A stretch of DNA of 20,842 bases. It comes from a virus. The DNA is taken from positions 1-20,842 of IMG/VR virus record IMGVR_UViG_3300038701_002586; one strand, given 5' to 3'. Of this stretch, positions 1 through 7,575 are shown in pieces. How positions within the stretch are numbered: position 1 is the stretch's first letter; each line of letters starts with the position of its first letter. Below the pieces are notes generated by a model that searched no databases, was not told where the DNA came from, and saw only the letters and a list, made by a program, of their open reading frames with translations. A program made the position numbers and the translations under genes.

Positions 1-207
1 GGGAAAGAGGAGGAAGACCCAGGGGGAACAACCGCGCGGTGTGACTGTCTTGCCTCCACCACCCAGACGAGGGATCAAGCGTGCTCATCGGAGACGAGGA
101 CGACTACTTCGTCGTCGAGGACGAGGAAGACGACGACTGACGAGATCTCCGCGGCGGCGCTCAGACGCGACGACGCAGAGCTCTGGGGGGAGTGGCACGG
201 CTCATGA
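1..207 (+). CDS. Possible 3' end of an upstream gene, cut by the window edge
   Basis: A reading frame is open from base 1 to a TGA at 205-207, with no start codon inside the window. The last 20 residues, after about position 139, read like real protein (they end ELWGEWHGS). The stop overlaps the next gene's ATG as ATGA, the coupling pattern used throughout this window. Against it, residues 31-46 are a run of T, S and R that could be a shadow of an acidic stretch in another frame (81-140). Function is unknown. At most one of this frame and the 81-140 frame is likely to be real over their shared bases. Confidence 0.3.
   Translation, partial: GKEEEDPGGTTARCDCLASTTQTRDQACSSETRTTTSSSRTRKTTTDEISAAALRRDDAELWGEWHGS
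81..140 (+). CDS. Possible 19-residue acidic peptide
   Basis: A GTG at 81 follows GAGGGA (69-74) at a 6-nt spacing and opens a 19-codon frame ending at TGA 138-140. The product starts VLIGDEDDYF and ends in a run of D and E. Nearly every codon ends in G or C, which matches the bias of the confident genes. It could equally be the acidic tail of a longer gene broken by a frameshift, because the same frame is open back to a TGA at 42-44. It overlaps another candidate frame, so confidence is low. Confidence 0.25.
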   Translation: MLIGDEDDYFVVEDEEDDD

Positions 208-653
208 GCGACCAGGCCCCCAAGCCCACGGGCGACGACTTCCGCGCGGTGCTCGACGCGATGCGTGAGCAGATCTGGCGCGTCGAGTACCCGGACCGCG
301 ACGATGACGACGTCCGAGCGCTGCAGACGATCCTGCACGACTTCGCGCACGAGACGGTCTGCCGCGCCGCCATGGTGATCGGCGACGAGGCCAATCGCCT
401 CGCTCGAGCGCGTCACAACGTCCCCGGCGAGCAGGCGCCGCCGGCGACGGCCGAGGACTACCTCGCGGTCCTCCAGGCGATCGACGAGCAGATCGAGCGC
501 GTCGACCTCTCAAGCGGACCAATCGAGTCGCGTGAGGACGACGCGCCGGTCGCCGCCGCGATCGACGACTTCGCGTGGAACGTGATGGGCAACCTGATTC
601 TTGGCATCAAGGCGAAGGCGAAGCGCCTCGCCCAACAGAGACACACACCATGA
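204..653 (+). CDS. Hypothetical protein with an internally duplicated domain
   Basis: This 149-residue protein is not a family I recognise. It consists of two copies of a domain of about 60-70 residues. Copy 1 (about residues 8-65) begins TGDDFRAVLDAMREQIWRVE and ends ANRLARARHN. Copy 2 (about residues 78-147) begins TAEDYLAVLQAIDEQIERVD and ends AKRLAQQRHTP. Between these landmarks both copies carry an acidic segment and then a helix with a DDFAW/HDFAH-type core. Both copies look helical. ATG 204 was chosen because a G-rich Shine-Dalgarno lies at 185-192; a GTG at 192 is also in frame. The stop at 651-653 is followed closely by the DNA-binding gene, so an early regulatory or accessory role is possible but unproven. 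Confidence 0.78.
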   Translation: MSDQAPKPTGDDFRAVLDAMREQIWRVEYPDRDDDDVRALQTILHDFAHETVCRAAMVIGDEANRLARARHNVPGEQAPPATAEDYLAVLQAIDEQIERVDLSSGPIESREDDAPVAAAIDDFAWNVMGNLILGIKAKAKRLAQQRHTP

Positions 654-666
654 ACGGAGGCGGCGC

Positions 667-717
667 ATGGACGCGCAGACGACGCAGGCGCCCCAGCTGA
701 AAGCGGGTGACGCATGA
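667..717 (+). CDS. 16-residue micro-ORF coupled to the HTH gene
   Basis: ATG 667 sits 6 nt after a strong GGAGG (656-660) and opens a 16-codon frame (MDAQTTQAPQLKAGDA). Its TGA at 715-717 overlaps the next gene's ATG at 714 as ATGA. The following gene has only a weak Shine-Dalgarno of its own, so this micro-ORF may mainly bring ribosomes to it by coupled translation. An alternative 16-codon frame (650-700) has no comparable Shine-Dalgarno. Whether the peptide itself has a function cannot be judged from sequence. Confidence 0.38.
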   Translation: MDAQTTQAPQLKAGDA

Positions 718-1064
718 GACGATCGACACTGGACCGGGCGAGCGAGGCGGACCTCGAGCTCGCCTCGAGGATCAAGGCGGCGGCGCTGAAGGTCACGAAG
801 TGCGAGGGCGAGATCGACATGCTCGAGAGCGGCTCGATGCGTCGGTTCATCTCAATGGCCCGACGCATCTCGTGTGCGCTGATGAGGCGGGAGACCAAGC
901 TCAGCCTGAATCAGATCGGCGAGCTCGTCGGCGTATCTCACGCCAGCGCGTTCCAAAACATCAAAGCCACCGAGGGAGATCCGCAGACTGAAGCTTTCGT
1001 TGCGGAAGCTTGGGGTGAGGTCCTGGAGGACCTACAGGCGCAAGGAGGCGGCTCGGATGCTTGA
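714..1064 (+). CDS. Small DNA-binding protein with a DnaA domain IV-like helix-turn-helix
   Basis: This 116-residue protein has a helix-turn-helix around residues 44-87. The segment LSLNQIGELVG followed by VSHASAFQNIK matches the layout of the origin-binding domain IV of DnaA. There, an LSLPEIGRAFG-type helix is followed by a GRDHTTV-type recognition turn; here H76 falls where the conserved DnaA histidine lies. No AAA+ ATPase domain is present. Residues 1-40 look like a helical N-terminal part. It could be a transcription regulator or the small terminase subunit, since small DNA-binding proteins often precede the large terminase and no other TerS candidate is visible. Its end overlaps the next gene's start at 1057. 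Confidence 0.78.
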   Translation: MRRSTLDRASEADLELASRIKAAALKVTKCEGEIDMLESGSMRRFISMARRISCALMRRETKLSLNQIGELVGVSHASAFQNIKATEGDPQTEAFVAEAWGEVLEDLQAQGGGSDA

Positions 1065-1950
1065 GGTCCTCGACTGGTCGGGCAACATCGAAGAGCTGCA
1101 GCGCGTCAACGACCCCGAGCGCGGGATCCGATTCGTCGACACGCTGAGCGTGTACGTCGATCGCCCTGGCAAGACGCCCGAGGAAGAGCATCGCGAGGCG
1201 ATGGCGAAGTATCGAGGACAACGCGCGATCCGCTGGCAGAACGAGCAGCTGGCCGGCGGCGGTGCCTTCGACGACGTTCACCAGGTCACCGACATGGCGG
1301 ACGACGCGCGGCCGGAGCGGACCGAGTTCTGCCGACGAATGGGCGAGCTCTTCCGCAAGGACGGCGTCGAGTTCGATCAGCAGGTCTTCGACCACGAAGA
1401 CAAGATCACCTGGGGCGAGTGGAACGAGCGGATGCCCGGGTACATCGAGGGTTGGGGAAACGACCCGAACCCAGAAAACTTCGACAAGTTCGTCGCGGGC
1501 CGCACGCTCGAGAAGCAATCGACGGCGGTGCGTGAGCGGTACGTCCAGGCCAACGCGATCGCGTTCATGACCGGCAACGGTCGAGGGATGCGCGTCCGGA
1601 GCTACACAGGGCATAGGGACATCGTCGCCTACCCGCCCTTCAACTCGGCGCCGACGGTCCGCGCGTTCACCGATCGCCTCGCAGCGATCGTGGAGGAACT
1701 GAGAGACCGCGCGTTCGAGGACCTGACGATCTGGACCCACATGCCGTTGCTCGGAATCCCAGACGAGCTCCTGCTGGGGTGGCGTGAGTTCAATCGCGTA
1801 CTCATGCGCGAGGCCATCGAGTGCGGGCACGACCTGAAGTGGTTCAACCCGCACACGTACCAGGATCGCTGGTTCGTGAAGGACTTCCGACAAGCCGCGC
1901 GTACGTACACGCGTGGCGATTTCTTCCGTCGACTGGAGGCAGCGAAGTGA
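1057..1950 (+). CDS. Conserved-looking hypothetical protein upstream of the SGNH hydrolase
   Basis: This 297-residue protein was not recognised. ATG 1057 was chosen because AGGAGG (1043-1048) lies 8 nt upstream; a TTG at 1000 would add 19 residues. It is soluble, with no signal peptide or membrane segment. The sequence is rich in aromatic and charged residues, with stretches such as WGEWNERMPGYIEGW and LKWFNPHTYQDRWF that recall TIM-barrel carbohydrate-active enzymes, but no family signature was found. Its stop overlaps the start of the SGNH hydrolase by 4 bases (GTGA). The two are thus likely co-translated and may act together on a polysaccharide or virion surface; that is inference. Confidence 0.82.
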   Translation: MLEVLDWSGNIEELQRVNDPERGIRFVDTLSVYVDRPGKTPEEEHREAMAKYRGQRAIRWQNEQLAGGGAFDDVHQVTDMADDARPERTEFCRRMGELFRKDGVEFDQQVFDHEDKITWGEWNERMPGYIEGWGNDPNPENFDKFVAGRTLEKQSTAVRERYVQANAIAFMTGNGRGMRVRSYTGHRDIVAYPPFNSAPTVRAFTDRLAAIVEELRDRAFEDLTIWTHMPLLGIPDELLLGWREFNRVLMREAIECGHDLKWFNPHTYQDRWFVKDFRQAARTYTRGDFFRRLEAAK

Positions 1951-3437
1951 GCATCATCCACGGAAACAACAAGGCGTGGGGAGACTGCGTCGCGGCTTGT
2001 CGAGTCGCGGAGCCGACGGCCCGATGTCTCGACATCAACTTCTTCGACTCGAACGGGCACCGCTCGAGCTCCGGAATCAACCACGGCGTCATTCACGCCA
2101 TGGCGTCGCTGGGAATCCCCGTCTGGGGCACGCCCATGTACGGCGTCCGGATCAACGGCAAGGACAACCTCGCGCCGATGGTCGGGGCGAGTAGTACGTC
2201 TCCGCTCCACGACAATCGCTTCAGCAACCCGGCGGACGCCGACCCGTACGGCTCGAACTACCCCGCGGATTTCGCGCCGTTCCTGCTCGACGAGTCGGAC
2301 ACGGGCGAGGCGTTCCACGCCGTGCAGCCCGGCGGCATGGGCGTCGATCGCGACAACTCCGGCACGGGCGCCGAGACCTACACCAACACGTTCCCCGACG
2401 AGCACCAGATGCTCGGGAGCTTCTACCCGGTCGAGCTCGAGTTGCTCGTCTCGGGGTTCTTCGTGGCGTCGCCCGACGCGGGCGCCGCATCGCTCTACGC
2501 GAGGCGAGCGGGATCCGGCACGACGTACCTCCGCGTCACCGACGCATCGAACGTGCGCGCGCCGGGCGATAGCCCGATCCAGCGGATCGACGGCACGATC
2601 GCGGCGGACCCCGGGCGTGCCGGCCTCAACGTCGGTTGGATCGAGCGAAACCTGGGCAGCAGCACCCCGACCGCGCTCCCGTGGTGGGCCATCGGGTCGT
2701 GCATCACGATCCCGAGTCTCAAGGGCGTGAACGTGCAGCCGTTCATCTGGCGGGGCGGCGGCGGCGCTCGCGAGTTCTTCGACAACCTCTTCAACAAGAT
2801 GCCGACCGCCTACTTCGACGAGCTCCTGAAGGTGTGGGCGTGGATGGCCGGCGACGACGGCTATCTCAATTTCCGCATCGCGACGGGCGTGAACGATCGC
2901 AACCGCAACGACCCGCAGAACGCCAACCACATCGCGTTCAATCCCGAAGACTTCGGGCAGCCGCTCGCCGGCGTCGTCTCGAGCAGCAAGGCGGGCATCG
3001 TGGCGAACGTCACGTCGATCGCGCGCTACGTTGCGTCTCGTCACGCAGCGCTGGGCCTCGAGCCGAAGCTCCTCTTCCGATTCGATCGAACGCACCGAAT
3101 CGACCAGGACGGATCGGCCAACGAGGACACGCTCAACGAGTACTTCGAGGGCTTCCAGGACATCGTCGACACCGGCGAGTTCAACGCGATTGCGGTCAAC
3201 CCCGCCGAGGCGTGGGCCTACGAAGATTTCGGCGACACGATCTTCTGGGACAACGGCGGCGCTGACAGGGATCACATTGAAGACAGCCCGTCGTCCTACC
3301 TCGAGCACGAGCTCCGCCTGGAGCAGGATTTGGCGGCGTACACGTACACGGCGACGGGCGGCGGGACCAACCCGGCGCTCCGCATCCGCGCGATGAAGTC
3401 CGGGAGATCTCCATACGCGAAGCGCGGCAAGCGGTAG
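1947..3437 (+). CDS. SGNH/GDSL-type hydrolase
   Basis: This 496-residue protein shows catalytic landmarks of the SGNH hydrolase fold. Block I-like FFDSNGH (residues 32-38) supplies a candidate nucleophile Ser35. Block III-like GVND (314-317) has Asn316. Block V-like DRDH (440-443) gives the Asp/His pair, followed by a helix like the one after block V in the family. Such enzymes are esterases or deacetylases, often on carbohydrates; in phages they can trim surface polysaccharides. The protein is longer than a minimal SGNH domain because about 280 residues separate blocks I and III. No signal peptide is visible. GTG 1947 overlaps the previous stop, with GGAGG just upstream. A place directly before the terminase is unusual for a tail enzyme, so its substrate is unknown. 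Confidence 0.82.
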   Translation: MSIIHGNNKAWGDCVAACRVAEPTARCLDINFFDSNGHRSSSGINHGVIHAMASLGIPVWGTPMYGVRINGKDNLAPMVGASSTSPLHDNRFSNPADADPYGSNYPADFAPFLLDESDTGEAFHAVQPGGMGVDRDNSGTGAETYTNTFPDEHQMLGSFYPVELELLVSGFFVASPDAGAASLYARRAGSGTTYLRVTDASNVRAPGDSPIQRIDGTIAADPGRAGLNVGWIERNLGSSTPTALPWWAIGSCITIPSLKGVNVQPFIWRGGGGAREFFDNLFNKMPTAYFDELLKVWAWMAGDDGYLNFRIATGVNDRNRNDPQNANHIAFNPEDFGQPLAGVVSSSKAGIVANVTSIARYVASRHAALGLEPKLLFRFDRTHRIDQDGSANEDTLNEYFEGFQDIVDTGEFNAIAVNPAEAWAYEDFGDTIFWDNGGADRDHIEDSPSSYLEHELRLEQDLAAYTYTATGGGTNPALRIRAMKSGRSPYAKRGKR

Positions 3438-3446
3438 GGGGCGGCG

Positions 3447-5555
3447 TTGAGGGCCGGCGATCCCGGCTGGGATGACTACAAGGCCAGACGCGCTCGCCAG
3501 CAGCGCGCCCTGTCCGCGTCGGGGCGCGACATCGGCCCGATCCCGGCGGTGGAGGACGAAGCGCGCCGTGAGTCGTGCCGGCTCGATCTGAAGCTCTTCT
3601 GTGAGACGTACTTCGCGCCAACATTCGATGACCCCTGGTCAGACGCTCACCTGAAGGTGCTCTCGGACATGGAGTCCGCGGCGCTCCACGGGACGAAGAA
3701 GGCCATCGCCATGCCGCGCGGGTCTGGCAAGACGAGCATGGCCGAGGCGTGCGCGATCTGGGCGGTGCTCTATGGGCACCGCATCTTCCCGGTGTTGATC
3801 GGGGCGACGGCTACCCACGCTGACGAGCTCCTCGACTCGGTCAAGACCGCCCTCCAAACCAACGAGATCCTGGCCGAGGACTTCCCGGAGGTGTGCTACC
3901 CGGTCGCGCGTCTCGAGGGGATGAACCAGCGGGCGACCGGCCAGACATGCGAAGGGGTGCCGACGCGAATCCGATGGACACAGGATGGGGTGATGCTCCC
4001 GACGATCAAGGGCTCCCCGAGCTCGGGCTCGATCATCCGCGTCGCGTCGATGACCGGGCGCATCCGAGGCATGAAGGCACGCCTCGCCGACGGACGCACG
4101 ATACGCCCTGACCTCGTGCTCCCCGATGACCCCCAGACCGACGAATCTGCGGCGTCGGTCACCCAGACGACGCAGCGGATCCGCAAGCTCTCCAAGGCCA
4201 TCGAGGGGCTCGCCGGCCCCGGCAAGTCGATCGCGGCGATCATGCCGCTGACCATCATCAATCAGGGCGACCTGGCGGACCAGCTGCTCGATCGAAAGCT
4301 GCACCCCGAATGGCGCGGCGAGGTCACCAAGATGCTCACGTCGCTCCCGACCGACGAGGAGCGCTGGGAGAAGTACGCCGAGGTCTACCGAGACGAGCTC
4401 GCCGGCAACGTCCCGCCGGGCACGGCGCTCGCGTTCTACAAGCGGCAGTGGAAGAAGCTCGAGGCTGGCGCCGTCGCCAGCTGGCCCGCGCGATACAACA
4501 AAGAGCAAGAGTTCAGCGCGATCCATCACGCGATGAACCTCAAGATCAAGATGGGCGATTACGCCTGGTATGCCGAGTATCAGAACGAGCCTCAGAGCGA
4601 CATCCCAGAGGACTCGGCGCCGCTGACCGCCGAACAAATCACACGCAAGTACAACCGCATGGAGCGGGGCCTGGTCCCCAACTGGGCGACGCGCGTCACG
4701 GCCTTCGTCGACGTCCAGGAGCGGGCGCTCTACTGGATGGTCTGCGCGTGGTCCGACGACATGACCGGAGCCGTCGTCGACTACGGGACCTGGCCCAAGC
4801 AGCCGACGCGGTACTTCGCCCTCCGCAACATCAAGCGCACGATGAAGAAGGCGACCGAGATCCCGTCGCGCACCGGCGCCATCTACAAGGGCCTCGAGGT
4901 CCTCACCGGGATCCTCATCGATCACGAATGGGAAGTCGACGGCGGGGACACCGTCCTGAACCTCGAGCGGATCCTCGTCGACGCGGCGTGGGGTCCGTCG
5001 ACGGACACCGTCCACCTGTTCTGCCGTCAGAACCGCCACGGCGGCGTGGTGATGCCCTCGATCGGCAAGGGCGTCACGGCGAGCATGAGGCCCTTCGACC
5101 AGTACACGAAGAAGCAGGGCGAACGCATCGGCCTCAACTGGCGCGTCCCGAAGCCGGCCAACAACCGCGTGATCCGCCACGTCCTCTACGACACCAACTG
5201 GTGGAAGAGTCAGGTCTACGAGGGCCTCGGCCTGGCGATGGGCGAGGACGGGTGCATCTCGCTCTACGGCAAGAGCGCCCAGCACCACCAGCTGCTCGCC
5301 GAGCACCTCACCCAGGAGTACCGGATCAAGACCGAGGGGCATGAGCGCACGCTCTACGAGTGGAAGCAGCCGCCCAACAAGCGCGACAACCACTGGTGGG
5401 ACTGCCTGGTCGGATGCGCCGTCGGCGCGTCCATGGGCGGGAGCACGCCCGCCGGCGTCCAGACCAACCGACCCGTGAAGAAGCGCCGCCGGCGTCGACG
5501 GAAGCTCAGCGAGATCCAGGCCGAGAAGCGCAGCCAGCGCGCGGGGGTGCGGTGA
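3447..5555 (+). CDS. terL: Terminase large subunit (GpA-like)
   Basis: This 702-residue motor-nuclease packages DNA into proheads. The N-terminal ATPase carries Walker A in MPRGSGKT (residues 89-96) and Walker B in LVLPDD (223-228). The C-terminal RNase H-like nuclease shows the expected acidic residues: Asp422 in FVDVQERALYW, Asp512 in ILVDAAWG and Asp652 in DNHWWDC. The VDVQ and HWWDC contexts are those of the lambda GpA family. The C-terminus is a run of K and R. The start is a TTG at 3447, 10 bases after the previous stop and behind a G-rich stretch; no better in-frame start was seen. The stop overlaps the next ATG (TGATG). Confidence 0.95.
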   Translation: MRAGDPGWDDYKARRARQQRALSASGRDIGPIPAVEDEARRESCRLDLKLFCETYFAPTFDDPWSDAHLKVLSDMESAALHGTKKAIAMPRGSGKTSMAEACAIWAVLYGHRIFPVLIGATATHADELLDSVKTALQTNEILAEDFPEVCYPVARLEGMNQRATGQTCEGVPTRIRWTQDGVMLPTIKGSPSSGSIIRVASMTGRIRGMKARLADGRTIRPDLVLPDDPQTDESAASVTQTTQRIRKLSKAIEGLAGPGKSIAAIMPLTIINQGDLADQLLDRKLHPEWRGEVTKMLTSLPTDEERWEKYAEVYRDELAGNVPPGTALAFYKRQWKKLEAGAVASWPARYNKEQEFSAIHHAMNLKIKMGDYAWYAEYQNEPQSDIPEDSAPLTAEQITRKYNRMERGLVPNWATRVTAFVDVQERALYWMVCAWSDDMTGAVVDYGTWPKQPTRYFALRNIKRTMKKATEIPSRTGAIYKGLEVLTGILIDHEWEVDGGDTVLNLERILVDAAWGPSTDTVHLFCRQNRHGGVVMPSIGKGVTASMRPFDQYTKKQGERIGLNWRVPKPANNRVIRHVLYDTNWWKSQVYEGLGLAMGEDGCISLYGKSAQHHQLLAEHLTQEYRIKTEGHERTLYEWKQPPNKRDNHWWDCLVGCAVGASMGGSTPAGVQTNRPVKKRRRRRRKLSEIQAEKRSQRAGVR

Positions 5556-5734
5556 TGCCCAAGAAGCGACAGAGGCCCAAGGACGAGGCGTCGCCCGGTG
5601 TCGCCTGCAAGAAGTGCGGGTGCGTCGACATGCGCGTGATCTGGACCCGTCCGTACGGCAAGGGGATCCGACGTCTCCGCGCGTGCCGGCACTGCGGCGA
5701 CAAGACGACCACCGTAGAGCGGGTGGTTTCATGA
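5555..5734 (+). CDS. Small zinc-ribbon protein
   Basis: This 59-residue protein has two CxxC knuckles, CKKC and CRHC, separated by about 27 residues, followed by TTTVERVV. The layout resembles the zinc ribbon at the N-terminus of NrdR, where a CxxCG motif is followed by a TTFERV-type end, and also the Ogr/Delta phage activators. It probably binds nucleic acid and could be a late transcription regulator or a packaging accessory. The N-terminus is very basic (MPKKRQRPK). ATG 5555 overlaps the terminase stop by one base, so translation is likely coupled. Confidence 0.72.
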   Translation: MPKKRQRPKDEASPGVACKKCGCVDMRVIWTRPYGKGIRRLRACRHCGDKTTTVERVVS

Positions 5735-5818
5735 AGAAAGATTCCATAGAGCGAACAATCTGAAGCGCGCGCGCTCGACGTGCGCCAAGTTGACGACCCG
5801 TCTCACTACTGGTGGGGC

Positions 5819-6028
5819 ATGGCCGATCCCGCGAACATCAACGAGGCGATCGAGGAAGTCGCCAAGGCGACCGTGAAGTCCGCGACGGTCGACGGGCAGA
5901 GCGTCACGACGCACAGCCTCCGAGATCTCATCGCGGCGGACGAGCACCAGGCTCGCAAGAAGGCCCTCCGCAAGCTCCGGTTCGGGATGATCTTCCGACG
6001 CACGCGGCCCCCCGGAGGCCTCGGGTGA
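5819..6028 (+). CDS. Small conserved head protein between terminase and portal (gpW-like position)
   Basis: This 69-residue protein has an N-terminal helix (INEAIEEVAKA), a short strand around SATVDGQSVTTHS, and a helix LRDLIAADEHQARKKALRK. It ends in a basic FRRTRPPG tail. Small proteins of this layout are common between terminase and portal in lambda-like modules, where lambda has gpW. The similarity here is by position and layout, not by a defining motif. ATG 5819 is preferred over the in-frame GTG at 5780 because a GGTGGGG lies just upstream and related proteins begin near this point. The stop overlaps the portal start by 4 bases (GTGA). Confidence 0.75.
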   Translation: MADPANINEAIEEVAKATVKSATVDGQSVTTHSLRDLIAADEHQARKKALRKLRFGMIFRRTRPPGGLG

Positions 6029-7575
6029 TCAAGATCCGCTCGCCCATCACGTTCGGAAAGAAGCGCACCAACAAGCGGCGCCACGTCCGAGCGCGCTACG
6101 ACGCGGCCCAGACGACGGCGAACAACCGAGAGCACTGGAGCCAGGCCGACTTCCTGGCGGCGGACGCGGCGCTCTCCCCGGAGGTCCGCTCGAAGCTCCG
6201 CTCGAGATCACGCTACGAGATCGGCAACAACGCCTGGGCACGCCACATCATGCACACCCTGGTGAACATGGTCATCGGGTGCGGCCCGCGCCTCCAGCTG
6301 CTCGGACTCCAGGACCTCGAGGACCTCGAGGACGACGAGAAGCGGAAGATCTCGAAGGCGATCAAGCGGGCGTGGACGGACTGGTCGGAGGGCGTGGGCC
6401 TCACCGAGAAGCTCTGGACGGCACGTCTGTCACAGGGCGAGTCTGGTGAGGCGTTCCTGATCTTCGCGGACGACCTCACGAAGCCCGCCCTCGAGGGCCT
6501 CGACCTCTGGCTCGTGGAAGCCGACCAGGTGACGTCGTCCGCGTTGTACGGCTCGAAGCTCAACCTCGAGGGCGGCGAGGAGCTCGACTACGACGGCGTC
6601 GTTGTCGATCGCAGGGGCCGGCCCAGGCGGTACTACGTCGCGAACCGTCACCCGGGATCGGAGTACGGTCACACGGTCGATCCGAAGTCGATCCCGGCGC
6701 GCTACGTGATGCACCTGTTCCGACGCGAGCGCCCGGGCCAGGTGCGCGGGATCCCCGAGCTCACGGCCTCGCTCGAGCTCTTCGCGCTGATGCGCCGGTA
6801 CACGCTCGCCACCGTCCAGGCGGCGGAGGCAGCGGCGCTGCACACCGGCGTGCTCGAGTCCGACGCGGTCGAGGACGACGAGTTCGAGTCCGAGAGCGAC
6901 GAAGACAACGAGCAGGTCTTCGAGCCGGATCCGATGGACGAGGTCGCGCTCATGCGTGGTCAGTTCACCGTGCTCGCCAAGGGGCAGAAGCTCACGCAGC
7001 TGAAGGCCGAGCACCCGACGACCATGTACGAGGCGTTCATGCGGATGCTGATCGGCGAGGCCGCGGCGCCCGTCCACATGCCCAAGAACATCGCCCTGGC
7101 GGACTCCTCGAGCTTCAACTTCGCCTCGAGCGAGATCGATCACCTGGCGTTCGGCGGGTTCACCAAGATGGAGCGAAAGTCGCTCGAGCTCAAGGTGCTC
7201 AAGCGCGTGTTCGCGGAGTGGTGGCGCCGCGTGGTCACGGAAGACCGCGAGCTCGCGAAGGCAGCCGCACGGATGCGGCTCGATCGCGACACGCCACCCC
7301 GCATCGCCTGGAACTGGGACAACACCCGACCCGGCGATCCGGTGAAGCGTCAGCAGGCGCGGATGCTGGGCCTGAAGGCTCGGACGACGACGCGCGCCGC
7401 GATCGCCGCCGAGGACGGGCTCGACTGGGAAGACAACGCCTACCAGCTCGCCGACGAGGAGGCCCTCCACCGCCGACTGGGCCTGGTCGACGAGGCGCAA
7501 GACACCAGCGAGACACAGGACGACCCGGCGATCGAGCGAGCGCGCGTCCAGGAGGACGACTTCGATGACGACTGA
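6025..7575 (+). CDS. Portal protein (lambda-type)
   Basis: This 516-residue protein forms the ring at the capsid vertex through which DNA enters and leaves. The segment HLFRRERPGQVRGIPELTAS is the hallmark of lambda GpB-like portals. It is preceded by a domain with AWARHIMHTLVNMVIGCGPRL, also typical near their N-terminus. An acidic insert (about residues 280-305, with many D and E) follows the conserved helix, and the C-terminus is acidic (EDDFDDD). GTG 6025 overlaps the preceding stop and has CGGAGG (6012-6017) 7 nt upstream. The end overlaps the protease/capsid gene by 11 bases. Confidence 0.92.
   Translation: MIKIRSPITFGKKRTNKRRHVRARYDAAQTTANNREHWSQADFLAADAALSPEVRSKLRSRSRYEIGNNAWARHIMHTLVNMVIGCGPRLQLLGLQDLEDLEDDEKRKISKAIKRAWTDWSEGVGLTEKLWTARLSQGESGEAFLIFADDLTKPALEGLDLWLVEADQVTSSALYGSKLNLEGGEELDYDGVVVDRRGRPRRYYVANRHPGSEYGHTVDPKSIPARYVMHLFRRERPGQVRGIPELTASLELFALMRRYTLATVQAAEAAALHTGVLESDAVEDDEFESESDEDNEQVFEPDPMDEVALMRGQFTVLAKGQKLTQLKAEHPTTMYEAFMRMLIGEAAAPVHMPKNIALADSSSFNFASSEIDHLAFGGFTKMERKSLELKVLKRVFAEWWRRVVTEDRELAKAAARMRLDRDTPPRIAWNWDNTRPGDPVKRQQARMLGLKARTTTRAAIAAEDGLDWEDNAYQLADEEALHRRLGLVDEAQDTSETQDDPAIERARVQEDDFDDD

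Noticed and set aside
5731-5763. 10-codon frame MKKDSIERTI with ATGA overlap to the zinc-ribbon gene
   Set aside because: Very short and without a clear Shine-Dalgarno; the ATGA may be chance.
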